NCBI RefSeq assembly: GCF_008033235.1
Contig: NZ_CP042432.1
Location: 3,968,001-4,032,000, forward strand
Length of the DNA stretch: 64,000 bases
Direction: 5' to 3'
Origin: Anseongella ginsenosidimutans
GTDB lineage: Bacteria > Bacteroidota > Bacteroidia > Sphingobacteriales > Sphingobacteriaceae
The notes under the pieces are model-generated. The model did not search any database. It was not told where the DNA came from and saw only the letters and a list, made by a program, of their open reading frames with translations. Below, in pieces: positions 62,240 through 64,000 of the stretch. Every line of letters starts with the position of its first letter. Within the stretch, counting starts at the first letter, position 1. The position numbers and the translations under genes were made by a program.

Positions 62240-64000
62240 CGTTATTGGATTTTATGTATGTCCCCAGAATTGTATTATTCAACAGTACCGGGTTGGAAGT
62301 ACCGGTTTCGCAATCATGCAGCTGCGCCAGGGGATATTCGCTGTGCATCCCGCTCAGAATATCAATCAGTTTATTGCTGGCAAGGCGAAGCCCTTCCTGG
62401 CCGGCCGGATCCGGTAAAATACCGGCTTCCAAAGCGGCAAGGGCTTCCATCCACTCTTTATAGGCGCGTTCAAAGGCATTCATAAGCGTATTGTTCAGCC
62501 AGCAGATCTTCAGCATGCAGTGCGCAGGCGTCTCCGTTCTGGCCATGGTTTCGAAATAATCCCGGAATTCCACGGCCTTAAAGCGTTCATGCCAGTAGGG
62601 AAGAACAATGGAAATACGGAACGAATAGGGATCTTCCTCCCCGCAGAAATGACAGTTTTCACCCAGGCATACCTGGAACAGCTTGTAAATATCTTCCGGC
62701 GCTTCCCCCGGCAGTTCAGGGGGAGAAAATCTTGGGCGCAGCAACAAATGTTCTACCAGGTGCAGCCCTTCGCCCGGGCAGTCTTCTCCCATTTTCGCCG
62801 CAATTTCAAGCACGGCGGCATCGCGGGAAGCGGCATCGGGGAACACTTCTCCGCTGACAGCAAGCGCCTGGCCGCTCTCATTTACAAGGTTGAAGGCGAA
62901 GGCCCCCGGAACAGCCCCGGTGGATTGGTACGCGGCAACATTGCTGAGCAATCCCGCCAGTTCTTCCGTAATTCCGGCAATTTCCCCGGGCGCTGCGTAC
63001 TCCTGCAGTGATTTCAATAAGACTTTCCCCTCCTCGTCCACTACATTGAAAAAATAGCGCGGCGGACTATCCTCCGTTTTTTGAATATCTATATGATGCA
63101 GGCAGAATAAGAACCTTCTGCTAAAATCATCCATTCCCGAGAGGCGTGCAAGCCGTTTTTCGAGGCCGGAAACATTTGCCGTATTCCAGGCTGGTTCCCG
63201 GTAATTGAAGGCTTGTCCGCGTTCCCTGCTGATTACGGGGTAATCCCGGAGGAAGGCGATCTTATCTTCTATCAATGCCTGAGCATCAATTTCCTCGTAT
63301 TCATCGGCGTTCCGGTAAGCATAGAGCATTAAAACATACTCATTGAAGGATTCTCCGAAACGGGCCATCAAGTGATCCAGGAAACGGTTGCGCCGCTCAT
63401 ATAACAATTCCGGGCTTTCCAGCAGGAAGGCCCGCGCCTCTTTCACTTTTTCAGGGTCGGCGGGGGCCGGAGGCTGAAACACCTGCTTCAGGCTTGCTGC
63501 ATCCCTGTATATTTCCCCGGCGCCGTTCATCTGAGCCAGGTACTGGCCAAAATAAGTCTGGCTGAGGCTGCCCTCCAAAGAAAACAGGTCCTTTGCATGA
63601 GCCAGCTGCGAAAAGAAATCCGCCAGTAGCTGATCAAAAAAACGAAGGTAGGCCTTTAGCTGCTGCGCCTGCGCCTTCCTTTCAGGCCCCGCAGATTCGG
63701 GAAGCCCGTAGTTGCCGATCCCATAGGTCATGGGGAATTCCTGCTCTACCGACACATACTCGCCGGCCTGGCGGAATGTCCCCATGGGCATCGGAAAATC
63801 ATCGGCGCTGCCCTTTAATTTATCCTGGCTTGCCAGCCCGCGTAAATAATTAAGCGTGTCCAGGCTTTCATTAAGCCGGGGCCGGAAGGGCAGTTTACCT
63901 TTAAAAAACAAGACTTTGGACCGGAAAACAGACAGCACGGGCTTGCAGCCCTCATCCATTTTCAGGCACCAGCGCTGCCCGGCCTGCACCGGCTTCCCAT
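62232..64000 (-). CDS. Large eCIS baseplate-associated protein (N-terminus beyond window)
   Basis: At least 589 residues; the frame is open to the window edge, so the start is missing. It contains QQLKAYLRFFDQLLADFFSQ, LLYERRNRFLDHLMARFGES and GEGLHLVEHLLLRPRF, a segment I associate with large eCIS baseplate-linked proteins. A Cys cluster (CLGENCHFCGEEDPYSFRIS) precedes PYWHERFKAVEFRDYFETMA and a C-terminal helix. It overlaps the 1308-residue gene by eight bases. The role is inferred from context. Confidence 0.65.
   Translation of the reverse strand, partial: GKPVQAGQRWCLKMDEGCKPVLSVFRSKVLFFKGKLPFRPRLNESLDTLNYLRGLASQDKLKGSADDFPMPMGTFRQAGEYVSVEQEFPMTYGIGNYGLPESAGPERKAQAQQLKAYLRFFDQLLADFFSQLAHAKDLFSLEGSLSQTYFGQYLAQMNGAGEIYRDAASLKQVFQPPAPADPEKVKEARAFLLESPELLYERRNRFLDHLMARFGESFNEYVLMLYAYRNADEYEEIDAQALIEDKIAFLRDYPVISRERGQAFNYREPAWNTANVSGLEKRLARLSGMDDFSRRFLFCLHHIDIQKTEDSPPRYFFNVVDEEGKVLLKSLQEYAAPGEIAGITEELAGLLSNVAAYQSTGAVPGAFAFNLVNESGQALAVSGEVFPDAASRDAAVLEIAAKMGEDCPGEGLHLVEHLLLRPRFSPPELPGEAPEDIYKLFQVCLGENCHFCGEEDPYSFRISIVLPYWHERFKAVEFRDYFETMARTETPAHCMLKICWLNNTLMNAFERAYKEWMEALAALEAGILPDPAGQEGLRLASNKLIDILSGMHSEYPLAQLHDCETGTSNPVLLNNTILGTYIKSNNDE

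Overview
The window looks like chromosomal DNA of a Bacteroidota bacterium, most likely a Sphingobacteriia/Chitinophagia-type organism. GC is near half. Promoters match the Bacteroidota pattern (TTTG, about 19-20 bp, TAnnTTTG). Typical families are present: DUF2723, long-form IspG, a short ATP synthase epsilon, tails of FtsX-type permeases, a PorT-like barrel protein and an extracellular contractile injection system (eCIS). The assignment is inferred from gene content only.

Region 1 (1-15.4 kb) is accessory. It holds the end of a catalase, an amidohydrolase lipoprotein without the usual HxH metal site, a frameshifted GH43 remnant, and an ArsR/SRPBCC pair behind two palindromic operators. It also holds a TetR regulator, several lipoproteins, an esterase, a DUF4142/cupredoxin pair, an XRE/membrane-protein pair, a serine hydrolase, a beta-propeller lipoprotein divergent from a membrane-anchored winged-helix regulator, and a HigBA module with a broken toxin. 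Three separate C-terminal stubs of MacB/FtsX-type permeases show repeated deletion of such genes.

Region 2 (15.4-30.7 kb) starts with a class C-like group II intron placed exactly behind the terminator of tRNA-Arg(ACG). Then come FloA, an RmlD-like reductase, a quinone oxidoreductase, atpD-atpC, an ECF sigma/anti-sigma/barrel operon, a DUF2723 membrane protein, and an IS1634-family element with 15-bp terminal repeats and a 38-bp target duplication.

Region 3 (30.7-42.4 kb) is a minus-strand tetrapyrrole operon: hemA, a hemC-hemD fusion, hemB, hemL, a histidine kinase and response regulator, hemE and hemG. A 160-bp-period hairpin repeat array lies between hemCD and hemB. A Fur/PerR/Irr-like palindrome lies between hemA and a divergent 1-Cys peroxiredoxin, which would link haem synthesis with peroxide defence.

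Region 4 (42.4-51.9 kb) carries a VOC protein, ispG, a Gfo/Idh/MocA oxidoreductase, a DUF2130 protein, two fragments or degenerate genes (AlbA/RecG-like tail, Rpn-like), dinB, a YggU protein and a PspC/LiaI-like envelope cluster.

Region 5 (51.9-64 kb) is the distal part of an eCIS operon on the minus strand, with adjacent or overlapping genes: a partial large CIS protein, a 1308-residue PKD protein, the CIS tape-measure protein, a peptidoglycan-binding/CHAP protein, a DUF4157 protein with a second zincin motif at its C-terminus, a HELCGH/OmpA-like protein, and the AAA+ ATPase. The sheath, tube and most baseplate genes should lie beyond the right edge. The three enzyme-like proteins in the middle are the best candidates for cargo or lifecycle factors.
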